This document shows, piece by piece, positions 18,086 through 26,503 of a stretch of DNA of 64,000 nt. Source of the DNA: Roseovarius sp. MMSF_3281 (GTDB lineage: Bacteria; Pseudomonadota; Alphaproteobacteria; Rhodobacterales; Rhodobacteraceae); contig NZ_JASHIM010000010.1 of the NCBI RefSeq assembly GCF_030733685.1, forward strand, positions 1 to 64,000, read 5' to 3'. The notes below the pieces were generated by a model, which saw only the letters and a program-made list of their open reading frames with translations, was not told where the DNA came from and did no database searches. A program made the position numbers and the translations under genes. Positions within the stretch are counted from its first letter, which is position 1. Every line of letters starts with the position of its first letter.

Positions 18086-18871
18086 ATGTATAACTTCGAT
18101 ATCGAAACACCCTCGACGGTGAAAGACGCGGTCGCCGCCCTCAAACAAGAGGACGCACAGCCGCTGGGCGGGGGGCAAACCCTGATCCCCACCATGAAGC
18201 AACGCCTTGCCATGCCCTCGGCACTGGTCAGCCTCAAGGGCATCGACGAAATGCGCGGCATCTGCGAGGATGACGCGGGCCGGCTTTGCATCGGTGGCAG
18301 CAGCACCCATGCCGAGGTGGCGGCAGGCGCGGGGAAATACCCCGCGCTGGCGGCGCTGGCGGGCAATATCGGTGACCCGGCGGTGCGCAATCGCGGCACC
18401 ATCGGCGGCAGCGTGGCCAACAACGACCCGGCGGCCTGTTACCCGGCGGCCGTGTTGGCCTCGGGCGCGACGGTCACCACCGACCGGCGCGAGATTGCCG
18501 CGGATGACTATTTCCAAGGCATGTTCACCACCGCATTGGACGAGGGAGAGATCGTCACCGAGGTGAAATTCCCGGTGCCGGAAAAAGCCGCCTACATGAA
18601 GTTCGAGCAACCCGCCTCGCGCTTCGCGCTTGTGGGCGTTTTCGTGGCCAAGTTCGCCGATGGCGTCCGCGTCGCGGTAACCGGGGCCTCGGAAGAAGGC
18701 GTGTTCCGCTGGTCCGAGGCCGAAGCGGCGCTCACGTCGGATTTCTCGGCCAGCGCGCTTGAGGGGCTAAGCCTGTCGGGCGATGGCATGATCAACGACC
18801 TGCATGGCTCGGGCGACTATCGCGCGCATATCGTCAAGGTGATGACCAAGCGCGCCGTTGAGGCGGCGTAA
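18086..18871 (+). CDS. coxM: Molybdenum hydroxylase FAD subunit (CoxM-like)
   Basis: FAD-binding medium subunit of 261 aa. The N-terminal FAD motif is PLGGGQTLIPTMKQRLAMP (about 31-49) and the second is RNRGTIGGSVANNDPAACYP (about 107-126), both typical of the xanthine dehydrogenase/CODH flavin subunits. The C-terminal CO_deh_flav_C domain follows. GGGAGACTGAAACG serves as ribosome binding site, and it starts 23 nt after coxL. It passes electrons from the iron-sulfur subunit to a downstream acceptor. Confidence 0.94.
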   Translation: MYNFDIETPSTVKDAVAALKQEDAQPLGGGQTLIPTMKQRLAMPSALVSLKGIDEMRGICEDDAGRLCIGGSSTHAEVAAGAGKYPALAALAGNIGDPAVRNRGTIGGSVANNDPAACYPAAVLASGATVTTDRREIAADDYFQGMFTTALDEGEIVTEVKFPVPEKAAYMKFEQPASRFALVGVFVAKFADGVRVAVTGASEEGVFRWSEAEAALTSDFSASALEGLSLSGDGMINDLHGSGDYRAHIVKVMTKRAVEAA

Positions 18872-18972
18872 GCCGGTGTGACCTAAAGGACCGCGGCCCC
18901 GGTGGGGCCGCGCGCTTGATATCTCGGGCCCGGGGGAAACCCCAGGCCCTCGCGCGTTCGGGGGATGTGACG

Positions 18973-19550
18973 CGGTGCGACAGGCCATCGACGCAGGGGC
19001 ACATAATCATGACTGTCGGCGTGACCCGGTTGATCCAGCAAGCGTCGTGACCGGCACCGGATACAATATCCGTCTGGCGGTATCCTAGGGCGCTGGCCGT
19101 CTCACGTAGGATATTGGTCAGATCCTGGTCGAAAGATACTGGGCCAAAGTGGCCAACCGCCTTGATCGCGCTGGTCAATCCCGGGTCGGAGGAAATCTCC
19201 TGCACGGCCTCTTAGACCCCCGATGGCGCGGCATTCTGCCTTGCCACGTGGCGCAGATCATCCCGTATTTGTTGTTCGACACTCTCCGCGATACCCCGCT
19301 CGAATCCATCTGGTATGACAGCGCCGCCTTCAACGTCTATCGCGGCTCCGATTGGTTGCCCGAGCCTTGCCAGGGGTGCGAGCGTCGGGATGTCGATTTC
19401 GACGGTTGCCGTTGTCAGGCCCTGGCGCTTGCGGGCCATGTCGGCGCGACCGATCCGATCGGTGTGAAATCCCCCGATCCTCGCCGCGTGGTCGCGATGT
19501 CGGGGCAGGCCGATGGCGAGGCGGAACCGGCCGATCGCGTGAACGCCTGA
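18973..19550 (-). pseudogene. Decayed M20-family Zn-dependent hydrolase (N-carbamoyl amino acid hydrolase-like)
   Basis: The 838-nt gap between coxM and idi holds broken coding sequence on this strand. Near 19000-19140 the reading SGAGHDACWINRVTPTVMI followed by CPCVDGLSH matches the metal-binding C-terminal block of hydantoinase/allantoate-type M20 amidohydrolases, preceded by FDQDLTNILRETASALGY. Further upstream on the strand (19212-19550) a second piece contains QGLTTATVEIDIP and VIPDGFER, which resemble the central part of the same family. Stops and gaps separate them and the end is missing. The rest of the gap holds only the GTAC-box cluster. Confidence 0.55.
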
Positions 19551-19559
19551 CGGTGGTTT

Positions 19560-19637
19560 TGTACATTCTGTACATATATCGCACGGCAGACCCGGATTTC
19601 TGTACAAAACTGCAAGGGGCAATGTACAAACTGTACA
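19560..19637. promoter_or_regulatory. Two palindromic GTAC-box sites upstream of idi
   Basis: TGTACA-TTC-TGTACA lies at 19560-19574 and TGTACA-AAC-TGTACA at 19623-19637, with an extra half-site near 19601. They sit 73-150 nt upstream of the idi start. The same 15-bp architecture recurs at 42169-42246 and 55026-55040. Probably an operator; the binding protein is unknown. Confidence 0.5.
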
Positions 19638-19709
19638 CTGGCTTTCCGACCTTAAGGCGGGTAAGACGACGCCCCAAATCAAGGCCCGCGTTAACCTTTT
19701 CAGGATCCG

Positions 19710-20258
19710 ATGACCGCCCAAGATCACACCCTTATTCCCGCATGGGTCGATGGCACGCTAACGCCGGTCGATAAACTGCGCGCGCATCGGGACGGGCTGC
19801 GGCACAAGGCGGTCTCGGTCTTTGTTTTGCATGAAAATAAAGTGCTTATACAGCGCCGCGCCTTGGGTAAGTATCACACGCCCGGCCTGTGGGCGAATAC
19901 CTGCTGCACCCACCCGCATTGGGGCGAAGCACCCGAGGATTGCGCCCGCAGGCGTCTGGAAGAAGAGTTGGGAATCAATGGGTTAGACCTGGTTTATCGT
20001 GATCGGGTCGAGTACCGCGCCGATGTTGGCGGCGGTCTGATCGAACATGAACTGGTCGATATCTTCGTCGCCCGGGTCGATCACCGTATTCCGACCGCGC
20101 CAAACCCCGACGAGGTGATGGATGTGGCATGGGTCGAGATGTCCGATCTTGTGTCGCAAACCCAGACACAGCCGGAGCGCTTTACGCCATGGCTTCGGAT
20201 TTACCTGCAGGACCACGCCGCGCAAATCTTTTCCCAAGCCAATCGTGGGCTTTTGTAA
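19710..20258 (+). CDS. idi: Isopentenyl-diphosphate delta-isomerase, type I
   Basis: Nudix-fold enzyme of 182 aa that interconverts IPP and DMAPP for isoprenoid and carotenoid synthesis. The catalytic cysteine region is NTCCTHPHWGE (about 64-74), and the metal/Glu region is ARRRLEEELG and IEHELVDIF. Length matches bacterial type I Idi. In phototrophic Rhodobacteraceae idi sits near photosynthesis genes, but none is visible here. Two palindromic sites upstream suggest regulated transcription. tRNA-Glu follows on the other strand. Confidence 0.95.
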   Translation: MTAQDHTLIPAWVDGTLTPVDKLRAHRDGLRHKAVSVFVLHENKVLIQRRALGKYHTPGLWANTCCTHPHWGEAPEDCARRRLEEELGINGLDLVYRDRVEYRADVGGGLIEHELVDIFVARVDHRIPTAPNPDEVMDVAWVEMSDLVSQTQTQPERFTPWLRIYLQDHAAQIFSQANRGLL

Positions 20259-20281
20259 GTCACTGATATTCTTGGAAAAGG

Positions 20282-20356
20282 TGGTAGCCCGTAGGGGAAT
20301 CGAACCCCTCTTTCCAGGTTGAAAACCTGGCGTCCTAACCGATAGACGAACGGGCC
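20282..20356 (-). tRNA. tRNA-Glu (TTC)
   Basis: The reverse strand folds as a cloverleaf: acceptor GGCCCGT pairs with ACGGGCT, the T arm contains GGTTCGATTCC, and the anticodon arm CCAGG-TTTTCAA-CCTGG gives anticodon TTC. CCA is encoded at 20282-20284. Confidence 0.97.
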
Positions 20357-20468
20357 ATACCGTGGCGTGAGGCGGTTACTAGGCAAAAGCGGCGGCACGC
20401 GCAAGAGGGTTTTTGCAAAAAAACGTCTTGGGAAACCATTCTTTTCGCGCCGGTCTTCGCGCCGGGCC

Positions 20469-22217
20469 TCAACCCGCCTCCGCGGCGTCCTCAAGGCGCA
20501 GTTGCACGGTTTGTCGACCGCCCCAAGTGTTAATATCCAACCGCCCCGCAAGGTGGAACCGCGCGCCCCCATGCTGTTCCAACCGCGCCCCAAGCACCCC
20601 ATCATAAGCCCCAAAGGCAATCGCCTCCATGCTGGCCCCCATGCCGTCGCCAAAGCGCAGTTTCAGATGCGATTCGCCCACGCGTTTGGCAAATTGGATC
20701 GCCATGTCGGGGAAGGCATAGCGGGGGCCGGGGGCGCCTGCACCGAAGGGGCCGGCGGCTTCGATCTGTTCGACCAGTTCCACCGTCGCAGCCCCGGGCA
20801 TCAGGACGCCGTCAAGGCGCAAATCGGCCGGTCCAGCGGTGCCCGCGCCCTGTTTGGCCAGAAGCTCCGAGAGGCGGGCCATGGCGGGTTCAAGTTGATC
20901 ACGTGCCACGGTAAGACCCGCGGCCATCTTGTGGCCGCCGCCCTTGATCAAAAGGCCTTCGGCGGCGAGTTTTTGGATCGAGGCCCCCAGATCGACGCCC
21001 GAGACCGAGCGGCCCGAACCTTTGCCCTCATCGCCGTCAAAGCCGATAACGATGGCGGGGCGGTTGGTGGTCTCTTTAAGGCGTGAGGCGACGATGCCGA
21101 CGACGCCGGGGTGCCAGCCTTCGCCCGCTGCCCAGACAAGCGGCGCGTCCAGCCCGCGTTCCTCGGCCTGCTCTAGCGCGGCGGCGCGCACCAGCCCTTC
21201 GATCTCGCGCCGTTCGGTGTTGAGCTGGTCCAGCCGTTCGGCCATGGATTGCGCCTCGGGCAGGTTATCGCAGGCCAGAAGCCGCGCGCCCAGGTCGGCG
21301 CGCCCCACGCGGCCGCCGGCGTTCACACGCGGGCCAAGCACGAAGCCAAGGTGATAGGCGGCGGGCGCGGTATCGAGGCGGGATATGTCGGACAGTGCCA
21401 CAAGGCCCGGGCGGTCGCGTCGGGCCATGACGCGCAGGCCTTGGCGCACGAAGGCGCGGTTGACGCCTTTGAGCGGGGCCACATCGGCCACGGTCGCCAG
21501 TGCCACAAGGTCGAGCATGGCCATAAGGTCCGGGCCGCGCTTGCCCGCCTCGCGCAATTGGCGGCCTGCTTCGACCAGCATCAGGAAGACCACGGCAGCG
21601 GCGCAGAGATGCGCCAGATCGCCGGGTTCGTCCTGCCGGTTGGGGTTCACCACGGCCAGCGCCGGGGGGAGCGTTTCCCCGCCCAAGTGGTGATCCAGAA
21701 CAAGCACATCCGCCCCCTTGGCTGCGGCGATAGCGTCATGGCTAAGCGTGCCGCAATCGACGCAGATGATCAGGTCATGCCGGGCGGCCAGATCGGCCAT
21801 GGCCGGTTCATTCGGGCCATAGCCTTCGTCGATGCGGTCGGGGATATAGAGCGTGGCGGCAAGGCCCATCTGGCGCAGCCAGTCGATCAGCAGCGCGGCG
21901 GAGGTGCCGCCATCGACATCGTAATCGGCGAAAATCGCGATTTTTTCGCGTCGCTCCACCGCTTGCAGGAAACGGGATGCGGCGGCTTCCATATCCTTGA
22001 GGCTGCGCGGATCGGGCAGCAGGTCGCGCAGTTGCGGGGCAAGGTAAGCGGCGCTGTCTTCAGTGGCCACGCCAAGGCGGGCCAAGGTCTGACACAAAGG
22101 GCGGGGCAGGGCGGTGGCCTGCGCCATGGCTTCGGCCAGCCGCTCAACCTCCAGCGACGGGCCGATCCAATGCCGCCCCGTCAGCGATTGCGTGATGCCA
22201 AGAAAGCCCTCCGCCAC
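20469..22217 (-). CDS. recJ: Single-stranded-DNA-specific exonuclease RecJ
   Basis: 582-aa 5'-3' exonuclease of the DHH superfamily for recombination and repair. Motif I is IFADYDVDGGTSAALL (about 94-109), motif III is VLDHHLGGE, and the DHHA1 C-terminal domain includes SGRSVSGVDLG and KGGGHKMAAG. An OB-fold follows (about 470-580). Length is typical. It starts 3 nt downstream of the glpX stop and is probably cotranscribed with glpX and hom. Confidence 0.96.
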   Translation of the reverse strand: MAEGFLGITQSLTGRHWIGPSLEVERLAEAMAQATALPRPLCQTLARLGVATEDSAAYLAPQLRDLLPDPRSLKDMEAAASRFLQAVERREKIAIFADYDVDGGTSAALLIDWLRQMGLAATLYIPDRIDEGYGPNEPAMADLAARHDLIICVDCGTLSHDAIAAAKGADVLVLDHHLGGETLPPALAVVNPNRQDEPGDLAHLCAAAVVFLMLVEAGRQLREAGKRGPDLMAMLDLVALATVADVAPLKGVNRAFVRQGLRVMARRDRPGLVALSDISRLDTAPAAYHLGFVLGPRVNAGGRVGRADLGARLLACDNLPEAQSMAERLDQLNTERREIEGLVRAAALEQAEERGLDAPLVWAAGEGWHPGVVGIVASRLKETTNRPAIVIGFDGDEGKGSGRSVSGVDLGASIQKLAAEGLLIKGGGHKMAAGLTVARDQLEPAMARLSELLAKQGAGTAGPADLRLDGVLMPGAATVELVEQIEAAGPFGAGAPGPRYAFPDMAIQFAKRVGESHLKLRFGDGMGASMEAIAFGAYDGVLGARLEQHGGARFHLAGRLDINTWGGRQTVQLRLEDAAEAG

Positions 22218-22220
22218 GCG

Positions 22221-23186
22221 TCAGCGCAGCGGGCTGCGGTAGGTCATGCGGCGCAGCGATCCGGTTTTCGAGCGCATCAGCACGGTTTCGGTTTCCACGT
22301 ATTCCGGGCGGCGCTTGATGCCCGAGACGACCGACCCGTTGGTCACGCCGGTGGCGGCGATGATGACATCGCCGGTGACCATTTCATCGCGCGAATAGAT
22401 GCGGTCCAGATCGGTGATACCGGCCTTGGCGGCACGGCCCTTTTCATCGTCGTTGCGGAACAACAACCGGCCCCACATCTGCCCGCCCATGCATTTCAGG
22501 GCGCTGGCGGCCAACACACCTTCGGGCGCACCACCGGCGCCCATATACATATCAATCCCCGTGAGGGCGGGTTCGGCGCAGTGCATGACACCGGCCACGT
22601 CACCATCCGAAATCATGTAGATCGCCGCCCCTGTGGACCGCACGCTGTCGATCATGTCTTGGTGGCGGGGGCGTTCGAGGATGCAAACAGTGATCTCGGA
22701 GGGGTTGCAACCTTTGGCTTTTGCCAGAGCTTCAACCCGTTCCTTGGGGCTCATATCAAGCGAGACCACGTCTTTGTCATAGCCCGGGCCGATGGCCAGC
22801 TTGTCCATGTAAACGTCGGGTGCATGAAGAAGAGTGCCGCGCGGGGCCATGGCGATGACGGTGAGGGCATTCGGCATGGCCTTGGCCGTCAGCGTGGTGC
22901 CTTCCAGCGGATCGAGCGCGATGTCGACGCCGGGGCCATCCCCGGTGCCCACTTCTTCGCCGATATAGAGCATCGGCGCTTCGTCGCGTTCGCCTTCGCC
23001 GATGACAACGACGCCCTGAATGGCCAGCAGGTTGAGCTGTTCACGCATGGCGTTTACGGCGGCTTGGTCGGCGGCCTTTTCATCGCCACGCCCGATCAGG
23101 TCTGCACAGGCGAGGGCGGCTGCCTCGGAAACACGGGCCAAACCCAGAGAAAGCGAGCGGTCATTGAAATCCACGGGGGCGGTCAT
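22221..23186 (-). CDS. glpX: Fructose-1,6-bisphosphatase class II (GlpX)
   Basis: 321-aa metal-dependent phosphatase of gluconeogenesis (and the Calvin cycle where present). Visible family motifs: VVIGEGERDEAPMLYIGEEV, DIALDPLEGTTLTAKAMPNA (the metal-binding DPLEGT) and GAGGAPEGVLAASALKCMGG. Length is normal. It lies between hom and recJ on the same strand, an arrangement common in Rhodobacteraceae. Confidence 0.96.
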   Translation of the reverse strand: MTAPVDFNDRSLSLGLARVSEAAALACADLIGRGDEKAADQAAVNAMREQLNLLAIQGVVVIGEGERDEAPMLYIGEEVGTGDGPGVDIALDPLEGTTLTAKAMPNALTVIAMAPRGTLLHAPDVYMDKLAIGPGYDKDVVSLDMSPKERVEALAKAKGCNPSEITVCILERPRHQDMIDSVRSTGAAIYMISDGDVAGVMHCAEPALTGIDMYMGAGGAPEGVLAASALKCMGGQMWGRLLFRNDDEKGRAAKAGITDLDRIYSRDEMVTGDVIIAATGVTNGSVVSGIKRRPEYVETETVLMRSKTGSLRRMTYRSPLR

Positions 23187-23253
23187 GGTAAATCCTTGTT
23201 CTTTTCAAGCCGCATCAGCATTAGCGGCCCGGGGTCTTGCGCACAAGGCGCGA

Positions 23254-24540
23254 TCAAACGGTTTCGATCCGCAGGGCGACGGGACTTGTGGCCATGACGT
23301 CGAGTTTCGACATGGCCTCAAGCGCGGTGTCCAGTGCGCTGCGGGTGGTTTTATGGGTTACGACCAACACCGGGGCGGTGCTGTTGTCATGGCGGTACTG
23401 GCGCATCCGGTCGATGGAAATGCCCGCCTCGCCCAGAACGGTGGCCACCTTGGCAAGCGCGCCGGGTTTGTCGTCAAGCGCCATCCGCAGGTAGTAAGGC
23501 GCAGGTGTCACCGCGCGGGCCGGTTTGGCCTTTTCCAGTTTGTTCGCGGGCGCGCCGAAGGTCGGCAGGCGCAGGTCACGGGCAATGTCCATGACGTCAC
23601 CCATCACGGCGCTGGCGGTCGGGCCTTCGCCCGCGCCGGGGCCACGCAACACGATCTGTTCGACCATATCCCCTTCGAGAACGCACATATTGGTGCCGCC
23701 TTCGAGTTGGCCCAAGGGACTGCTGGCGGGGACAAGGCAGGGCGACATGCGTTGCTCCAACCCACGCCCCGTTAGTTGTGCCACGCCCAGAAGCTTGATG
23801 CGATAGCCCATGTCGGCAGCGTGGTTGATGTCTTCCAGCGTGATCGACTGGATACCTTCCAGTTCCACGGCGTCGAAATCGACCTGCGTGCCGAAAGCGA
23901 TGGACGACAGGATCGCCAGCTTGTGACCGGCGTCGATGCCGCCGACGTCCAAATTGGGATCGGCTTCGAGGTAGCCCAGTTTGTCGGCCTCTTCGAACAG
24001 CGCGTTATAGCCTTGGCCGGTGGCCTGCATCCGGGTCAGGATATAGTTGCAGGTGCCGTTCATCACGCCCATCACGCGGGTGATCTCGTTGCCGGCCAGC
24101 CCCTCCATCAGGGATTTGATGACCGGGATGCCCCCGGCAACGGCGGCCTCGTAACGGATCACGCGGCCCTGTGCCTCGGCCAGTTCGGCCAGGGCTTGGC
24201 CGTGGTGGGCCAGCATCGCCTTGTTGGCGGTGACCACGTCCTTGCCCGCCTTGAGCGCAGCCTCGGTTGCGGCTTTGGCGGGGCCGTCCGAGCCGCCCAT
24301 AAGCTCAACGAAGACATCCACATCATCGCGGGTGGCCAGCGCGACGGGATCATCTTCCCATGCGTAGTCCGCAAGATTCACGCCGCGATCCTTGTCGCGG
24401 GTGCGGGCCGACACGGCCGTAATCGTGACCGGGCGACCGGCCCGATCTTCCAGAAGGGCGGCCTTTTGGCGGATGATTTTGACAACGCCGGTGCCCACGG
24501 TGCCCAATCCGGCGATACCAAGGCGCAGGGGGTCAGACAT
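23254..24540 (-). CDS. hom: Homoserine dehydrogenase
   Basis: 428-aa enzyme reducing aspartate semialdehyde to homoserine for Met and Thr synthesis. The NAD(P)-binding motif is LGIAGLGTVGTGVVKII (about 6-22), the catalytic region contains GVMNGTCNYILTRM and LGYLEADPNLDVGGIDAGHK, and a C-terminal ACT domain (about 350-428, starting LRMALDDKPGALAKVATVLG) is present for feedback control. The start ATG 24540 (MSDPLRLG) is chosen because the domain begins there; upstream in-frame codons look non-coding. Confidence 0.96.
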   Translation of the reverse strand: MSDPLRLGIAGLGTVGTGVVKIIRQKAALLEDRAGRPVTITAVSARTRDKDRGVNLADYAWEDDPVALATRDDVDVFVELMGGSDGPAKAATEAALKAGKDVVTANKAMLAHHGQALAELAEAQGRVIRYEAAVAGGIPVIKSLMEGLAGNEITRVMGVMNGTCNYILTRMQATGQGYNALFEEADKLGYLEADPNLDVGGIDAGHKLAILSSIAFGTQVDFDAVELEGIQSITLEDINHAADMGYRIKLLGVAQLTGRGLEQRMSPCLVPASSPLGQLEGGTNMCVLEGDMVEQIVLRGPGAGEGPTASAVMGDVMDIARDLRLPTFGAPANKLEKAKPARAVTPAPYYLRMALDDKPGALAKVATVLGEAGISIDRMRQYRHDNSTAPVLVVTHKTTRSALDTALEAMSKLDVMATSPVALRIETV

Positions 24541-24627
24541 GGGCTTCTCCGATCGTCTTTGTTTTGTGGGTCTGGATGCGCGATGTAACGGGTTCGTGCC
24601 GGCCATGCAACGCGGGTTTTCGCGGGA

Positions 24628-24921
24628 CTAGGGTTGGGGGACACCCTGTGACATTCGCGCCCTTGTGCCGCGATCCACCACTGTACCTTTAAGTCGTGCC
24701 GCGCGGGCGCGCAGGCGGGTGATCCGCGCGTCAAGCGCCGGTTGGCTGTCCGGGGAGATTGCCGCATCGGGAACTTGCCCGCGCAGTGTTTCGACGGGCA
24801 CCAAATCGGGATACGGGGCCTCGCGCGAGCCCAATGCGGCGTCATCGGCCAGTTCGGGGAATTGGCTGCATGCGGCAAGGAAAACCGCGGCGATCAGGCA
24901 GGCAAAGGCAGAAAAACGCAT
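24628..24921 (-). CDS. Small putative lipoprotein, unknown function
   Basis: 97 aa. A lipoprotein signal is seen: MRFSAFACLIAAVFLAAC with lipobox LAAC and acylated Cys18. The mature part is short and hydrophilic, with a helical arginine-rich stretch (ARITRLRARAARLKG). No known domain is recognised. An in-frame ATG 9 nt further upstream (24930) is an alternative start. It lies upstream of hom on the same strand with 87 nt between; joint transcription is possible. Confidence 0.7.
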   Translation of the reverse strand: MRFSAFACLIAAVFLAACSQFPELADDAALGSREAPYPDLVPVETLRGQVPDAAISPDSQPALDARITRLRARAARLKGTVVDRGTRARMSQGVPQP

Positions 24922-24997
24922 GACACACATGGGCCTATTGGGGCAGGTGTCTCTCTATTGCCATCCTTTGGGCCCCGGGGGCAAGCAGGGCATTGAT

Positions 24998-25013
24998 CTG
25001 AACGTGTGTTCAG
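24998..25013. promoter_or_regulatory. Palindromic operator upstream of the TetR gene
   Basis: CTGAAC-GTGT-GTTCAG is a perfect 6-4-6 inverted repeat ending 14 nt before the TetR start codon. The position suggests autoregulation by the TetR protein. Confidence 0.65.
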
Positions 25014-25027
25014 ATAATGATAGCCAC

Positions 25028-25633
25028 ATGGCAAGAACCCAGGGATCCCACTCAGGCATTACCGGCCCCAAAGTGCGCGAAGCGGCTTTGAAGCTTTTTG
25101 CCATGGATGGCTATGCTGCTGTTTCCATGAGACAAATCGCGGCAGAGGTCGGGGTTCAGGCCGGGGCGTTGTATAACTACACGCCAGACAAGCAGACTTT
25201 GCTTTTTGACCTGCTCAAGGGTCACATGGAAGATTTGTTGGCCGCACGTGCAGACATGCCCGCCTTGGGGCATCCGGCGCGCGCCTTGGAGCAATTCACG
25301 CGGTTCCACATCCGATTCCATCACGACCGGCCAGAGGCCGTCTTTGTTTCCTACATGGAACTGCGAAACCTGACCCCTGAGAATTTCGAGATCATCGAAG
25401 CACTTAGAAGGCAATACGAGGACCAGTTGGAAGACATTCTTCAACTTGGCGTGGCCAGTGGAGCATTCGATGTCACCGAACCCAAGATCGCAACCATGGC
25501 GGTGATCGCGATGTTGACAGGGGTCAACACCTGGTTCCGGGAAGGCGGACGGTTGAGCCTTGAGGAGGTGGAGGAAATATATTGGCGCATGGTCTACAAG
25601 GCAGTGACGTCACCCAATCGGATCAAGTCGTAG
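25028..25633 (+). CDS. TetR/AcrR family transcriptional regulator
   Basis: 201-aa repressor-type protein. The N-terminal helix-turn-helix is clear: VREAALKLFAMDGYAAVSMR then QIAAEVGVQAGALYNYTPDK (about 15-60). The C-terminal ligand domain is helical. The start ATG 25028 gives the normal TetR length; a palindrome just upstream (24998-25013) is a probable self-operator. No target other than itself can be named: the adjacent gene downstream is the boundary of an island. The last 120 nt before the island repeat show nothing recognisable. Confidence 0.92.
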   Translation: MARTQGSHSGITGPKVREAALKLFAMDGYAAVSMRQIAAEVGVQAGALYNYTPDKQTLLFDLLKGHMEDLLAARADMPALGHPARALEQFTRFHIRFHHDRPEAVFVSYMELRNLTPENFEIIEALRRQYEDQLEDILQLGVASGAFDVTEPKIATMAVIAMLTGVNTWFREGGRLSLEEVEEIYWRMVYKAVTSPNRIKS

Positions 25634-25754
25634 GTGACGGCCATTGCCGCCGGCGAACCAAGGGGTAGTGAACATCCCGATCACAACTGACTTGTATCGC
25701 CAAACGCCCCTTGCCGGGCAGGCCCGGCAGAACCGTTAATCATCATGTGAAGAG

Positions 25755-25801
25755 AAATGGAGGCGAGTACCGGAATCGAACCGGTGTACACGGATTTGCA
25801 A
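25755..25801. repeat. Left attachment repeat of the tRNA-Cys island
   Basis: 47 bp identical to 31418-31464. It holds the 3' part of tRNA-Cys from the anticodon loop to CCA plus three bases, but the rest of the tRNA is absent here, so this is not a functional tRNA. Confidence 0.93.
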
Positions 25802-25915
25802 GACTAGGTATGTGTCTGAAAATATTGTGGAAAGTGTTTAGAGCTCAGGCGGAATTTGCCGGAACATAGCGTGAAAGTTTAGACACGTTTTTGTAGTGCA
25901 AGTTCTTGGCCCGAG

Positions 25916-26356
25916 CTAAAGTTTCTGGTTCTCCGCCCACTCCGAAATCTTGGCGACAAAGCGAGATAGAGCGGCACCTCTGCTGACTTCTGAATCTAGA
26001 AAAGAGAACTCTTCGGAAACAATCGCTGGTTCGGTTCTCTGCAAAGAGAATTCGTAGCAACCGCCTTCGGAATCCAGATTGGGATTGTAACGGACGACCC
26101 GCCAAAAACCCAACTCCTTCGCGGTCTTGTTCTGGACTAACCCCCATGCGAACGAACGGTTGTAGCCTGTTGATACCCAGCGCTCGTGGTCGATCAGGTT
26201 AATTCTGTATGGAAGAGGCATTCTGGTGATCCCAGCAGGTGAATAGTGAAGTCCAGTTGTTAACTCGTTTTTCCCCTGAAGTGTAGCTGAGGGCGGAGAG
26301 CTGCATTCGCTGCGCATCGCACAGATGACCGCGATACGCAGAATGCGGATGTTCAA
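25916..26356 (-). CDS. Hypothetical island protein
   Basis: Possible protein of 146 aa, or 133 aa from the internal ATG at 26317. The later part reads like real protein (SFAWGLVQNKTAKELGFW, then FVAKISEWAENQKL at the C-terminus), but no family is recognised and no strong ribosome binding site is seen. A shorter overlapping frame (25845-26147) is less convincing. It lies in the island cargo, downstream of the HEPN-like gene on the same strand with 147 nt between. Confidence 0.4.
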   Translation of the reverse strand: MNIRILRIAVICAMRSECSSPPSATLQGKNELTTGLHYSPAGITRMPLPYRINLIDHERWVSTGYNRSFAWGLVQNKTAKELGFWRVVRYNPNLDSEGGCYEFSLQRTEPAIVSEEFSFLDSEVSRGAALSRFVAKISEWAENQKL

Positions 26357-26503
26357 GGCCCTATCACCTACCCTATTCTGACCCCATCAAGGCTGCCGAG
26401 TAGCCTTGTTTTCTAAGTCGTCACGCAAAACTTTGCTGCCAGTTCTGACTAGCCCTCAATTCCACGACCGATCTACGAAATAGGGGGAGGGAGGCCAATC
26501 CGC

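Noticed and set aside
15666..18110. An 814-codon open frame on the minus strand across coxL
   Set aside because: It mirrors the real molybdenum hydroxylase gene; the protein is rich in His, Arg and Gly with no family features, and is an effect of high GC in the third codon position.
14555..18871. A genuine aerobic CO dehydrogenase operon
   Set aside because: The active-site loop is AYRGAGR and gene order is S-L-M, both form II; form I requires AYRCSFR and M-S-L.
19560..19637. PpsR/CrtJ photosynthesis regulator sites near idi
   Set aside because: Those sites are TGT-N12-ACA; here the spacing is TGT-N9-ACA, and no photosynthesis genes are near.
21249..23297. A 682-codon frame antisense to recJ and glpX
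   Set aside because: Covers two conserved genes in reverse; no ribosome binding site or family features.
25755..25801. A second tRNA-Cys gene
   Set aside because: Only the 3' part from the anticodon loop is present; the 5' part is replaced by unrelated island sequence.
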